Positions 9,768-17,901 of a stretch of DNA of 43,026 bases are shown here, in pieces. Made by a program: the position numbers and the translations under genes. Under the pieces are notes generated by a model. It did not search any database, was not told where the DNA came from, and saw only the letters and a program-made list of their open reading frames with translations. Origin of the DNA: Corallococcus sicarius (lineage in GTDB: Bacteria > Myxococcota > Myxococcia > Myxococcales > Myxococcaceae); assembly GCF_003611735.1 (NCBI RefSeq), contig NZ_RAWG01000049.1, positions 1 to 43,026 of the forward strand. The letters run 5' to 3'. The number at the start of each line of letters is the position of its first letter. Position 1 is the stretch's first letter.

Positions 9768-10211
9768 CTATGGGCCCTGCGGCATCGCCGGGGACCGCCA
9801 CCGCTGACCCGGCCGCCACTGCGGCGCTCGCGCTGGCGCCACCGACCACGACACCCACCGCGACGCGGGTGGCAGGAACACCGTCCAGCTCGCCGCCATG
9901 GCCAGCAGGTGCTCCACGGAGCCCGTCAGGTGCTGGTGGCCGTGCCCGTGCTGGCCTTCGTCGTCAGCCCCGTCCGGAGACCCGGGGGCTTCACCTGGGG
10001 CGGATGGCTCGTGCTCCGCGCTCGGCTCCGAGCTCGCCTCCGAGCTGCCGGGGCGGTGGACGTGGCCTTTCGCCCCAGGCACGTGGGCGTGCCCCTCCAG
10101 CCCGCCGCCGTGGCCCACCACCGCATGCAACACGGGGGCGACCGCGAGCCCGTACACCAGGACCATCAGTCCCAGGCAGGCCAGGTCGCGTCGGTCTCGG
10201 GAGTCCCACAC
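9768..10211 (-). CDS. His-rich small membrane protein (TonB cluster, gene 1)
   Basis: This 147-residue frame starts at a GTG without a clear ribosome binding site. It has an N-terminal hydrophobic helix (ACLGLMVLVYGLAVAPVLHA), a periplasmic-type loop with about thirteen His in pairs (GHAHVPGAKGHVH, GQHGHGHQH) interrupted by a Ser/Glu/Pro stretch, and a second hydrophobic segment (VEHLLAMAASWTVFLPP). It lies 166 bases upstream of the TonB receptor on the same strand and is probably part of the same unit. His-rich loops of this kind usually bind Zn, Ni, Co or Cu, so it may buffer or sense metal. The start and the basic C-terminal tail are uncertain. Confidence 0.65.
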   Translation of the reverse strand: MWDSRDRRDLACLGLMVLVYGLAVAPVLHAVVGHGGGLEGHAHVPGAKGHVHRPGSSEASSEPSAEHEPSAPGEAPGSPDGADDEGQHGHGHQHLTGSVEHLLAMAASWTVFLPPASRWVSWSVAPARAPQWRPGQRWRSPAMPQGP

Positions 10212-10404
10212 GGTCGTTTGTTCGCGAAAGGCGTCCAGGACTGCGAGGGAAAGACGGAGCCCGCCTGCCTAGCCGTCGGCCTCTGGACACGCAAGCGCCC
10301 CCTCCCGAGCGCTGTTCGACACTCCCCAGGCCTCCGTGCCCCCTTGCCCGTGGACCGCTTGACGCATTGCATTGGAATCCGCTGCGGCGGAAGACTTCCC
10401 GTCA

Positions 10405-10416
10405 TACACTCTGGGG
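10405..10416 (+). promoter_or_regulatory. Possible -10 element of a leaderless glpD promoter
   Basis: The hexamer TACACT (10405-10410) lies six bases before the likely GTG start of glpD, and no Shine-Dalgarno sequence precedes that codon. If TACACT is a -10 element, transcription would begin at or next to the start codon, giving a leaderless mRNA. No convincing -35 element is seen 16-18 bases further upstream. Confidence 0.3.
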
Positions 10417-12120
10417 GTGCGTTCCGAATCCGCCGTGCTCCGTTCGCTTCCGTCCTCCACGGGTGAGACGCCCGCGCCACCGCCTTCGCGGGCCGAGCGC
10501 CTGCGCGCGCTGGGGACCGAGCCCTTCGACCTGCTCGTCATTGGCGGCGGGGTCACCGGCGCGGGCGCGGCCCGGGACGCGGCGCTGCGCGGGTTGAAGG
10601 TGGCGCTGGTGGAGCGCGAGGACTTCGCCAGCGGGACGTCCAGCCGCTCCTCCCGGCTCATCCACGGCGGGCTGCGCTACCTGGAGCACGGCCACCTGGG
10701 GCTCGTCTTCGAGTCGAGCATCGAGCGGCGGCGCCTGCTGCACCTGGCGCCCCACCTGGTGCGCCCGCTGGCCTTCGTGTGGCCCGTGTACGAAGGCGCC
10801 CGGGTGCCTCGCTGGAAGCTCAACGCGGGCCTCATGCTGTACGACGCCCTGTCGCTGTTCCGCAACGTGAAGGCCTATCAGCGGCTGTCGCTGAAGCAGC
10901 TGCTGGAGGCCGAGCCGGGCATCCGCTCCGAGGGGCTGAAGGGCGGCGCGCGCTACTACGACGCGGCCACCGACGATGCGCGCCTGACGCTGGCCAACGC
11001 GCTGAGCGCGAGCGAGGCGGGCGCGGTGGTGCTCAACCACGCGTCGGTGAAGCAGCTGGTGTTCGCGGACGGCAAGGCCACGGGTGCGCGCGTGGTGGAT
11101 CACCTGACGGGCGAGGAGCTCACCGTGCAGGCTCGCGCCGTGGTCAACGCCACCGGGCCGTGGAGCGATGAGATCCGCCAGCTCGATTCGGGGACGACCC
11201 GCAGCGGGCCCACGGTGCGCGGCAGCAAGGGCGTGCACATCGCCGTGCCCCGCTCGCGTCTGGGCATCCAGGACGCGCTCACGCTGCTGTCCCCCGTGGA
11301 TGGCCGCGTGATGTTCATCCTGCCCGCGGACGCGTTCACCATCATCGGCACCACCGAGACGGCCACCCGCGCCCACCCGGCCGAGGTGCGCGCGAGCGAG
11401 GCGGACGTGGCCTACCTGCTCACGTCCGCCAACGCGTTCTTCCCCGACGCGCACCTCACCCGCGATGACCTGGTGAGCGCCTGGGCCGGCATCCGGCCGC
11501 TCGCCGCCAGCGGCTACCACGGCAACACCGACGCGGGCAGCGCCAGCCGCGAGCACGCCATCGACGTGAGCCCTTCCGGCGTGCTGGCCATCAGCGGCGG
11601 CAAGCTCACCACCTTCCGCGTCATGGCCCGCGACGTGGTCAACGCCGTGGAGCGCCACCTCGCGCTGCCCCACCGCAAGTCCACCACCGACGTGCGTCCC
11701 CTGCCCGGCGGCGACATTGCCCGGATGGACGCGGAGCTCGCGGCGGCCCGCCAGGAGGTGGGCGACGCCGCCACGGGCGACCACCTGGTGCGGGCGTACG
11801 GCAGCCGCTGGCGCGCGGTGTGGGCGCTCACGCGCGAGACGCCGGCGCTGGCCGAGCCGCTCGTGGACGGGCTGCCCTACCGCTGCGCCGAGGCCGCGTG
11901 GGGCGTGTCCCACGAGATGGTCCAGACCCTGGCCGACCTGCTCATCCGCCGGCTCAAGGTCGCGTTCGAGACGCGCGACCAGGGCCGCGCCGCCGCCGCG
12001 CGGGCCGCGGTCGTGATGGCGCCGCTCCTGGGCTGGGACGCGGCGGAGACCGCGCGTCAGCTGGCGACCTACGACGTGGACGCCCAGCGCATCTTCGGCG
12101 TGGACCCCGCGGACGCCTGA
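10417..12120 (+). CDS. glpD: Glycerol-3-phosphate dehydrogenase (FAD-dependent)
   Basis: The enzyme oxidises glycerol-3-phosphate to dihydroxyacetone phosphate and passes electrons to quinone at the inner membrane. From the GTG start it is 567 residues, normal for GlpD. The FAD Rossmann motif is DLLVIGGGVTGAGAARDAA at 39-55, followed by the family signature TSSRSSRLIHGGLRYLEHG at about 74-92, substrate-domain motifs (GSKGVHIAVPRSRLG, SGGKLTTFRVMARD), and the C-terminal DAO_C helical domain with CAEAAWGVSHEMVQTLADLL. The true start is uncertain: TTG at 10372 and GTG at 10435 are alternatives, and none has a good ribosome binding site. No glpF or glpK gene is adjacent. Confidence 0.93.
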   Translation: MRSESAVLRSLPSSTGETPAPPPSRAERLRALGTEPFDLLVIGGGVTGAGAARDAALRGLKVALVEREDFASGTSSRSSRLIHGGLRYLEHGHLGLVFESSIERRRLLHLAPHLVRPLAFVWPVYEGARVPRWKLNAGLMLYDALSLFRNVKAYQRLSLKQLLEAEPGIRSEGLKGGARYYDAATDDARLTLANALSASEAGAVVLNHASVKQLVFADGKATGARVVDHLTGEELTVQARAVVNATGPWSDEIRQLDSGTTRSGPTVRGSKGVHIAVPRSRLGIQDALTLLSPVDGRVMFILPADAFTIIGTTETATRAHPAEVRASEADVAYLLTSANAFFPDAHLTRDDLVSAWAGIRPLAASGYHGNTDAGSASREHAIDVSPSGVLAISGGKLTTFRVMARDVVNAVERHLALPHRKSTTDVRPLPGGDIARMDAELAAARQEVGDAATGDHLVRAYGSRWRAVWALTRETPALAEPLVDGLPYRCAEAAWGVSHEMVQTLADLLIRRLKVAFETRDQGRAAAARAAVVMAPLLGWDAAETARQLATYDVDAQRIFGVDPADA

Positions 12121-12381
12121 CACCCCGACGCGCCAGGTCGTGCGCCGGGATGTTGGATGGGAGCGGTTTCGCGCGCGGCAGCGTTGGTGGTTGCACTTTG
12201 ACTGGTACCCGGCGCGCGTCGGGCGCACGACAGCCGCCCGAGCAGCCGGACTGCGTCCATGCTTAAATTGATTCCGGGAACGGGAGGCAGGGCTTGCCCG
12301 TTCCTCCCGGCCGCCAATTTCGAGGGCGTCGGGTCGCGGCGCGGTACCTCATGCTGGCCGGGCACGAAGGAGATGCACCCC

Positions 12382-14184
12382 ATGAAGCGTTGGCTTTGGC
12401 TTGGGCTGTCCGGTCTGGTGGCTTGCGGTGGCGAGAAACCCGACCCCATCGACGTCCTGCCGCAGGCATGTCCCGGCACCACGGGCTCCAGGCTCCCCGG
12501 GCAGAGGTCTTCCGGCCTCGCGGCGGCGGAGGCCCCGGACGGGGTGCTCATCACCTTCAAGCCGAAGGTGTCCGCCAGCGCGGTGGCCGCCACGGCGGAC
12601 TTCGCGGCGGTCGTGGAGCGCGAGGGCGGCACGGTGAAGCGGCGCTTCCCGAGCCTGAACATGGTGTCCGCGCGGCTGTCGCCCGAGGCCCTGGCGGCGC
12701 TCCAGAAGAACCCCGACGTGCTCTCCGTGGAGCCCAACCGCCGCGTCTACGCGATGGGGCTGCCGACGCGGCCGCCGCTGGTGTCGTGGCAGGGCGTGCT
12801 CAGCACGCAGGGCTCCGTGGGCGAGTACACGGAAGGCCTGAAGATGGTGCAGGCCCCGCAGGTGTGGGACGCGAACAACGATGGTGTCTTCGACACCGGC
12901 GCACCCACGGGCGCGGGCGTGAAGGTGTGCGTCATCGACAGCGGCTGGGACAGCAAGCACCCGGAGCTGAAGGAGGCGTTCGTGAAGGGCAAGGACTTCG
13001 TCGACGATGACTCCGACGCGTCCGACGTGAGCGAGGAGCTGGGCATCGTGACGGTGGGCGGCGGCCACGGCACCCACGTGGCGGCGACCATCCTGGCGCA
13101 GTTCGGCACGGGTTCGGGCGCACGCGTGTCGCCCGGAGAAGAGCCGAACGGCGTGGTGGGCGTGGCGCCCGGTGCGTCACTGCTCGTCGCGCGCGTGCTG
13201 GACGTGAAGGGCGGCGGCAGCACCGACGACGTCATCGCGGCGGTGGAGTGGTGCCGCGGGGAAGGGGCGCGGATCGCCTCGCTGTCGCTGGGCGCTCCGG
13301 AGCCCTCCGAGAAGGAGCGGGTCGCGTTCGAGCGGGTGTGGGACAGCGGCAACGGCATGCTGTCCGTGGCCGCCAGCGGCAACGACGGCAAGGAGCGCAT
13401 CTCCTTTCCGGCCGCGTACAACACGTACGTGATGGCGGTGGGCGCGGTGGACCTGGCGGGCGACTACGCGAGCTTCTCGCAGTACGGCCCGGAGCTGTCC
13501 GTCGTGGCCCCGGGCGTGAACGTGCTGAGCGCCACGGTGCTGGGCGCCGCGGCGCTGTCCGATGTGCAGGCGGGCTCGAAGCCGTTCGTGTCCTCGCCGC
13601 TCTCGTACACCGCGGAGGGCTCCTACACGGGCCGGCTGGTGGACTGCGGCCTGGGCACGGACCGGGGGGCCTGCGGTGCGGCCGCCACGTGCGACGGCTT
13701 CGTCGCGTACGTGGACCGGGGTGACATCTTCTTCGAGGAGAAGGCGCACAACGTCATCGAAGCCGGCGCGCGCGCGATCATCATCGGCAACAACGTGGCG
13801 GATGACGGCGAGGGCACCTTCACGCTGGGCTCCGCCAACACGCACTGGGTGCCCACGGTGTCCGTGTCGATGGCGTCCGGAGTGGACCTGAAGGCGATGG
13901 TGGGCCAGGACGTCACGGTGAGCACCCGGGGGCTGGACTACCAGCGCGAGTCGGGGACCTCCATGTCGACCCCGCACGTGTCCGGTGTGGCGGCGCTGGT
14001 GATGAGCGCTCGGCCGGACCTCTCCGCCAGGCACGTCCGCGAGGTGCTGGAGAAGACGGCGCTGGACGACAAGACGACGCCGGGGTTCGACGTGAAGTAC
14101 GGCCATGGGCTCGTGCAGGCGGCCAAGGCCGTGGAGCTGGCGCGCTCGCTGCCCATGGGGGGGGGACCGCTTCCGCTGCCGTGA
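12382..14184 (+). CDS. Subtilisin-like (S8) serine protease lipoprotein with PA insert
   Basis: Translation starts at the ATG nine bases after AAGGAG. The 600-residue protein has a lipobox LVAC (Cys15), an I9-type inhibitor propeptide at about 53-124, and a catalytic domain at about 178-585. The triad is Asp186 (VCVIDSGWD), His229 (GGGHGTHVAAT) and Ser527 (ESGTSMSTPHVSGVAALV), with oxyanion Asn334 (AASGND). About 120 residues between the Asn and Ser motifs form a protease-associated (PA) domain with Cys pairs (DCGLGTDRGACGAAATC) and GARAIIIGNN. Myxobacteria secrete many such proteases for predation and nutrition. Lipid anchoring suggests a cell-surface enzyme, unless it is released. An intrinsic terminator follows. 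Confidence 0.93.
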   Translation: MKRWLWLGLSGLVACGGEKPDPIDVLPQACPGTTGSRLPGQRSSGLAAAEAPDGVLITFKPKVSASAVAATADFAAVVEREGGTVKRRFPSLNMVSARLSPEALAALQKNPDVLSVEPNRRVYAMGLPTRPPLVSWQGVLSTQGSVGEYTEGLKMVQAPQVWDANNDGVFDTGAPTGAGVKVCVIDSGWDSKHPELKEAFVKGKDFVDDDSDASDVSEELGIVTVGGGHGTHVAATILAQFGTGSGARVSPGEEPNGVVGVAPGASLLVARVLDVKGGGSTDDVIAAVEWCRGEGARIASLSLGAPEPSEKERVAFERVWDSGNGMLSVAASGNDGKERISFPAAYNTYVMAVGAVDLAGDYASFSQYGPELSVVAPGVNVLSATVLGAAALSDVQAGSKPFVSSPLSYTAEGSYTGRLVDCGLGTDRGACGAAATCDGFVAYVDRGDIFFEEKAHNVIEAGARAIIIGNNVADDGEGTFTLGSANTHWVPTVSVSMASGVDLKAMVGQDVTVSTRGLDYQRESGTSMSTPHVSGVAALVMSARPDLSARHVREVLEKTALDDKTTPGFDVKYGHGLVQAAKAVELARSLPMGGGPLPLP

Positions 14185-14211
14185 CGGCGGACGGCTTCGC
14201 GTGAAGGTCTT

Positions 14212-14252
14212 CGCCCCCGGGCCCCTCAGTGGGACCGGGGGCGTTCCATTTT
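14212..14252 (+). terminator. Intrinsic terminator after the S8 protease gene
   Basis: A perfect 9-bp stem (CGCCCCCGG at 14212-14220 with CCGGGGGCG at 14235-14243) closes a 14-base loop and is followed by the T-rich TTCCATTTT. It lies 28 bases after the protease stop codon. Confidence 0.75.
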
Positions 14253-14386
14253 CCGGGGGTGAGGCCGTTCCTCCCGGGGCTCCAGGCCGTGGTGGCAGGG
14301 GTTGCGTGCGTGCGAGCGCAGGGCCGCCCGGCCGGTGGTTCCCGGTGTCGGAGCGCGCACCTTCCCGGATGGGAGGAGCGCCACGC

Positions 14387-15691
14387 ATGAAGCGAGACAC
14401 CTTGAGGGGCTTGGGGATCGCGGGCGTGGCCTGCCTGCTGGTAGGCGCGGGCCCGGGGCCTGTGCTGGCACAGGCTGACGATGCGTCGTCCGGGGAGTCA
14501 GCGGGGACGGCGGCCGGTACGCCTCCTGCCACCTCGCAGCCGGCGACGAACGCGGGGACGGGGGGCTCGGGGACGGCGGCCCAGCAGGCGCCCTCCAGTG
14601 CGAGCCCAGCGGGCACGGATCAAGCCGCCGGGGGCTCGGGCAACGCGGGCTCGGCCCCGACTCCGACTCCGACACAGGGCACCGCTGGTTCGGGCAGCGC
14701 CGACGCCAACATGAATCCCGGTGGCACCAGTAACACGGGTGCGGATGACAACCCGGGTGCCGGTGGCGCGGGCAACACCGGCGGCACCGGTACCACGGGT
14801 GCGGATGACAACCCGGGTGCCGGTGGTGCGGGCACCACGGGCACGGGTGACACGGGTGCGGATGACAACCCGGGTACCGGTGGTGCGGGCACCACGGGCA
14901 CGGGTGACATGGGTGCGAGTCCGGGCACCGGCAACACCGGCACGGGCGATATGAGTGCGAGCCCGGGCACGGGTGGCACGGAGAACACCGGCACCGGTGG
15001 CACTGGCAACACGGGCACGGGTGGCACGGGGGCCGGTGCGAGTCCCGGCATGGGTGGCACGGGCACGGGCACGAGTGCGCCCTCGGACACCGTGGGCACC
15101 GGCAATACCGCCGGCACCGGTGGCACAGGCAACACGGGCACGGGTGGCACGGGCACGAGTGCAACCCCGGACACGGGTGGCACGGGGGCCGGTACGAGTC
15201 CCGGCACGGGTGGCACTGGCACTACCGGCACCGGCAACACGGGGACGAGTGAAACCCCGGGCACGGGTGGCACTGGCACTACCGGCACCGGGGGCACGGG
15301 CAACACGGGGACGAGTGCAACCCCGGGCACGGGTGGCACTGGCACTACCGGCACCGGGGGCACGGGCAACACCGGCACCGGCACCGGCACCGGTGCCGCG
15401 GGCGCGGCGACTTCGGGACGGGAGGGCATCGCCGTGGTGGATGCCATCTACACGGGCACGGTGTACTCGGTGTCGTCGAAGGAGGTCGTCATCATCGACA
15501 AGGGCACGCGCCTGCCGCTGGAGATCGGCACCGGCACTCGCGTCCTGCGCGACGGTGAATCCATCCGCGCCACGCAGCTCAAGGAGGGCGAACAGGTGCG
15601 CGCCGTGGTCAACCTCGTGGGCAAGAGCCACACGCGGGAGATCGCCGTGCTCACCGGAGACGCTGCCCGCCGTGCCGCCAGGCTGAAGTGA
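14387..15691 (+). CDS. Secreted Gly/Thr-rich repeat protein with C-terminal beta domain
   Basis: The 434-residue protein has a good ribosome binding site (GGGAGGAG), a Sec signal peptide cleaved near residue 28 (GPVLA-QA), a low-complexity region from about 30 to 340, and a conventional C-terminal domain of about 90 residues starting at GREGIAVVDAIYTG. That domain (VYSVSSKEVVIIDKGTRLPL, IRATQLKEGEQVRAVVNL) looks like a small beta-barrel related in style to DUF5666-type modules. The central part is nearly all Gly, Thr, Asn, Ala, Ser, Asp and Pro in GTGGTGNTG-like runs, with three GADDNPG blocks and a 22-residue tandem duplication. It may be a surface, matrix or spacer protein; the function is unknown. 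Confidence 0.85.
   Translation: MKRDTLRGLGIAGVACLLVGAGPGPVLAQADDASSGESAGTAAGTPPATSQPATNAGTGGSGTAAQQAPSSASPAGTDQAAGGSGNAGSAPTPTPTQGTAGSGSADANMNPGGTSNTGADDNPGAGGAGNTGGTGTTGADDNPGAGGAGTTGTGDTGADDNPGTGGAGTTGTGDMGASPGTGNTGTGDMSASPGTGGTENTGTGGTGNTGTGGTGAGASPGMGGTGTGTSAPSDTVGTGNTAGTGGTGNTGTGGTGTSATPDTGGTGAGTSPGTGGTGTTGTGNTGTSETPGTGGTGTTGTGGTGNTGTSATPGTGGTGTTGTGGTGNTGTGTGTGAAGAATSGREGIAVVDAIYTGTVYSVSSKEVVIIDKGTRLPLEIGTGTRVLRDGESIRATQLKEGEQVRAVVNLVGKSHTREIAVLTGDAARRAARLK
14738..15390 (+). repeat. GC-rich tandem repeats encoding Gly/Thr blocks
   Basis: Three blocks beginning GGTGCGGATGACAACCCGGG start at 14738, 14798 and 14855 (60 and 57 bases apart). Later a 66-base unit is repeated almost exactly in tandem, with its copies starting at 15233 and 15299; the copies differ at one Glu/Ala codon. 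Shorter GGCACGGGT and ACCGGC units fill the rest. All units keep the reading frame. The near-identity of the 66-base copies suggests recent slippage or unequal recombination. Confidence 0.9.
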
Positions 15692-15698
15692 AGTCCCG

Positions 15699-15742
15699 CC
15701 TCCGTCAGCCCCCCGCCTCCGCGCGCGTCTGGGGGACGGAGG
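15699..15742 (+). promoter_or_regulatory. Hairpin that could mask the downstream ribosome binding site
   Basis: CCTCCGT (15699-15705) can pair with ACGGAGG (15736-15742), and CCCCC (15709-15713) with GGGGG (15731-15735), leaving only a 3-base bulge. The 3' arm contains the GGAGG Shine-Dalgarno of the next gene (ATG 15752), so the fold could limit its translation in read-through transcripts. There is no T-run, so it is not a standard terminator. The role is inference. Confidence 0.4.
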
Positions 15743-15751
15743 TCTTCCACC

Positions 15752-15967
15752 ATGACGGTCTTCGACCGATACCGCACCCTGCTGCACAAGTTGGCCCTCG
15801 TCCGCGCTCGCGCTCCAGGCGGTGAGTCGCCGGAGGTCGATGCGCTCCTCGACACGATGGATGAGGTCTGGGACGCCATGTCCGCGGGCGAGCGCGCCGC
15901 GATGGAGCGCGAACGCGAGCGGCTTCCCCACGCGCTCGCGCCGAACGCACACGCCCTGCCGGCATAG
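15752..15967 (+). CDS. Small hypothetical helical protein (71 aa)
   Basis: The ATG has GGAGGT eight bases upstream and codon use is typical of the window, which supports a real gene. The protein is soluble and mostly helical (MTVFDRYRTLLHKLALVRAR, then an acidic helix DALLDTMDEVWDAMSAGERA and AMERERERL), ending in an Ala/Pro/His tail. The pattern DEVWDAMSAGERAAM resembles small uncharacterised myxobacterial proteins, but no named family is recognised. It follows the Gly/Thr repeat gene by 60 bases and may be read from the same transcript. Confidence 0.7.
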   Translation: MTVFDRYRTLLHKLALVRARAPGGESPEVDALLDTMDEVWDAMSAGERAAMERERERLPHALAPNAHALPA

Positions 15968-15979
15968 GCCCGTGGCGCG

Positions 15980-16582
15980 CTACTTCCGCGCGGAGTTCAT
16001 CGGCGCGCCGGTCGGCCCGTGGGGAATCCGGGGGGCCGGCCGGGGCGGCGGCAGCTGCTGGCGCTGGCGCTTGCTCCACACCGCTCGCGTGTAGTCCACC
16101 ACCGACGCGAGCGACAGCAGGGCGACGAGCGCCACGAGCGGACGCACCAGCGGTGCGTAGAGCAGCACGCACAACAACACCGCGAGCTGCAGCGCGGTGA
16201 CCACCTTGCCCAGCATCCGCGCCTTGAGTTCGATGGCCCGCATGTCCGGCCGCAGCCTGGCGACGATGAACCCAATCGCCGTGCCGACGTCTCGCAGGAG
16301 CAGCAGCAACAGCTCCACCGGCCCGATGAGCCCGTCCAACAGGCACACGATGAAGGCCGTGACCATGAAGGCGCGGTCCGCCACCGGGTCGACGAGCGCC
16401 CCCCAGCGCGTGGCCAGCCCCCGGTGCCTTGCAATCCAGCCGTCCAGGAAGTCCGTCGCCGCCGCCACCACCACCAGGAGGGCCCGCAAGCGCAGGTCCG
16501 CCACCACGATGAAGACCGCGGCGAGCGGAAGACGCGACAGGGACAGTGCATTGAGCAGCACAAGGCTTGCCCGACGGTGCAT
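15980..16582 (-). CDS. CDP-alcohol phosphatidyltransferase family protein
   Basis: This integral membrane enzyme family moves a phosphatidyl group from CDP-diacylglycerol to an alcohol in phospholipid synthesis. The 200-residue protein has the complete signature Asp44-x2-Asp47-Gly-x2-Ala-Arg52-x8-Gly61-x3-Asp65-x3-Asp69 (DFLDGWIARHRG, GALVDPVADR) and about five or six hydrophobic helices. Length and motif fit PgsA-like (phosphatidylglycerophosphate) synthases, but the alcohol substrate cannot be decided; residues after the motif diverge. The start is the ATG at 16582 (a TTG three codons upstream is possible). It lacks a Shine-Dalgarno, and a TAACTT hexamer lies nine bases upstream. The C-terminal 30 residues are Pro/Arg-rich. 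Confidence 0.88.
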   Translation of the reverse strand: MHRRASLVLLNALSLSRLPLAAVFIVVADLRLRALLVVVAAATDFLDGWIARHRGLATRWGALVDPVADRAFMVTAFIVCLLDGLIGPVELLLLLLRDVGTAIGFIVARLRPDMRAIELKARMLGKVVTALQLAVLLCVLLYAPLVRPLVALVALLSLASVVDYTRAVWSKRQRQQLPPPRPAPRIPHGPTGAPMNSARK

Positions 16583-16745
16583 GGCACTCAAAAGTTAGTG
16601 CTCGCTCCCCAGGGCGCACCTGTCCCGGACGGCGAGCGTCCAGCGAACGACTTCACGCAGGGCCTCGGGACCCGACCACCGTCCACCGGTGTCCCACCCG
16701 TCGGTCCGGGGCTCGTCCCGGCCCCTGTCTCCTGGAGCCTCCCCC

Positions 16746-17666
16746 GTGATTGCGATGGGACCCTTCCACCCCCTGCGCCGCTCGCTCATGAGCGCCCTCT
16801 TCGGGCTGTCCGTGCTGGGCACCGTCGCCTGCGACGCGGCCCCCCACTCCCAGCGAGCGGCGGTCCTGCCCCACTCCCCCACGGTCGAGGAGAGGACGCG
16901 CTATCCGTGGCTCTCCGCCGGCGTGAAGGTGCGTGCCCTGGAGGAGACCTTCGCGCCACCGGAGGGCTACACGCGGGTGCCCGTGGAGGCGGGCTCCTTC
17001 GGTGCGTGGCTGCGCGGTCTGCCCCTGCGCCCCGAAGGTGCGTCCGTGCGCGACTTCCAGGGGAACACCGTGCTGGCGGCGGACGATGCCCGGCTCGCGG
17101 CGGTGGGGGAGCTGGACGTGGGCTCCGTCAACCTCCAGCAGTGCGCGGACTCCATCCTCCGGCTCCATGCCGAATGGCGCTGGGCCTCCGGCCAGCAGGA
17201 GCGCATCGCCTACCGCTTCACCAGCGGCCACCTGGCGGCGTGGCCCCGGTACGCGGCGGGGGACCGGGCCCGCGTCGCCGGTTCGAAGGTGACGTGGGTG
17301 CCAGGGAGCGCGGCGAAGGACGACTCGCGGCGGGCCTTCCGGGGCTACCTGGACCTGCTCTTCACCTACGCGGGCACGCTGTCGCTCCAGGCGGAGGCCG
17401 CGCGCCCCTCCCGGGAGCAGCTGCGCCCCGGGGACTTCTTCGTCCTGGGCGGCAGTCCCGGCCACACCGTGCTGGTGCTGGACGTCGCCACCGACGCGAA
17501 GGGCGGGCGCGTGGCGCTGATGGGCCAGGGCTTCACGCCCGCGCAGGACTTCCACGTGCTCGCGACGAGGTCAGGGCCCTGGTTCTCCCTGGACGGGGAC
17601 GCGGTGGCGACGCCCTTCTGGGTGCCGTTCCCGATGACGTCGCTGCGACGCCTGCCGTCGCCCTGA
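16746..17666 (+). CDS. DUF4846 domain protein, probable lipoprotein
   Basis: The GTG start has GGAG eight bases upstream; an in-frame ATG lies three codons later. From the GTG the protein has 306 residues: an N-terminal signal with Cys29 (LFGLSVLGTVAC; the -3 residue is Thr, not the usual Leu) and then a full DUF4846 domain. Recognisable family segments are YPWLSAG, PPEGYTRVPVEAGSFGAWLRGLPL, VGSVNLQQCADSILRLHAEW, WPRYAAGDR, LRPGDFFVLGGSPGHTVLVLD and GQGFTPAQDFHVL. The last two resemble a Cys/His-hydrolase-like fold, but no function is established for the family. The protein should be exported. It stands alone, divergent from the phosphatidyltransferase gene. Confidence 0.85.
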   Translation: MIAMGPFHPLRRSLMSALFGLSVLGTVACDAAPHSQRAAVLPHSPTVEERTRYPWLSAGVKVRALEETFAPPEGYTRVPVEAGSFGAWLRGLPLRPEGASVRDFQGNTVLAADDARLAAVGELDVGSVNLQQCADSILRLHAEWRWASGQQERIAYRFTSGHLAAWPRYAAGDRARVAGSKVTWVPGSAAKDDSRRAFRGYLDLLFTYAGTLSLQAEAARPSREQLRPGDFFVLGGSPGHTVLVLDVATDAKGGRVALMGQGFTPAQDFHVLATRSGPWFSLDGDAVATPFWVPFPMTSLRRLPSP

Positions 17667-17901
17667 GGCACGGAGCGGGCACCGGACGCCTGTCGGGTGC
17701 GCCCCAGGGCAGACGGGGAGGCAGCGGCGGGCCTGGCCGCGGTGGGAGCCGTACTGGATGGGACAGAGGCCCAGGGGACCGGGTGTTAAGCTGAAGCGTT
17801 GTCCTGCCGTCAACGGGGCCACGCCGCGCCGGATCCGTCCTTCCCCTGTGTTCCCGCAAGCAGCCTAAAGGGAGGGGGTCCCGCTCCCCGAGCCTCCATC
17901 C

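Noticed and set aside
10351-10366. Possible sigma-54 promoter (TGGACC-N5-ACGCA) upstream of glpD
   Set aside because: Only the GG and GC doublets match at the right spacing; the rest of the consensus is absent.
10402-12228. 608-codon open frame on the minus strand
   Set aside because: It is the antisense of glpD. High GC third positions remove stop codons on the opposite strand, and the predicted protein is His/Arg/Gly-rich without any domain.
12121-12381. Possible gene or RNA in the 261-base gap before the S8 protease
   Set aside because: No frame with coding bias or tRNA-like fold was found; only a short AT-rich patch (12261-12272) that might belong to a promoter.
16019-17794. 591-codon plus-strand open frame
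   Set aside because: It crosses the antisense of the phosphatidyltransferase gene and a second frame of the DUF4846 gene, both of which have clear family motifs.
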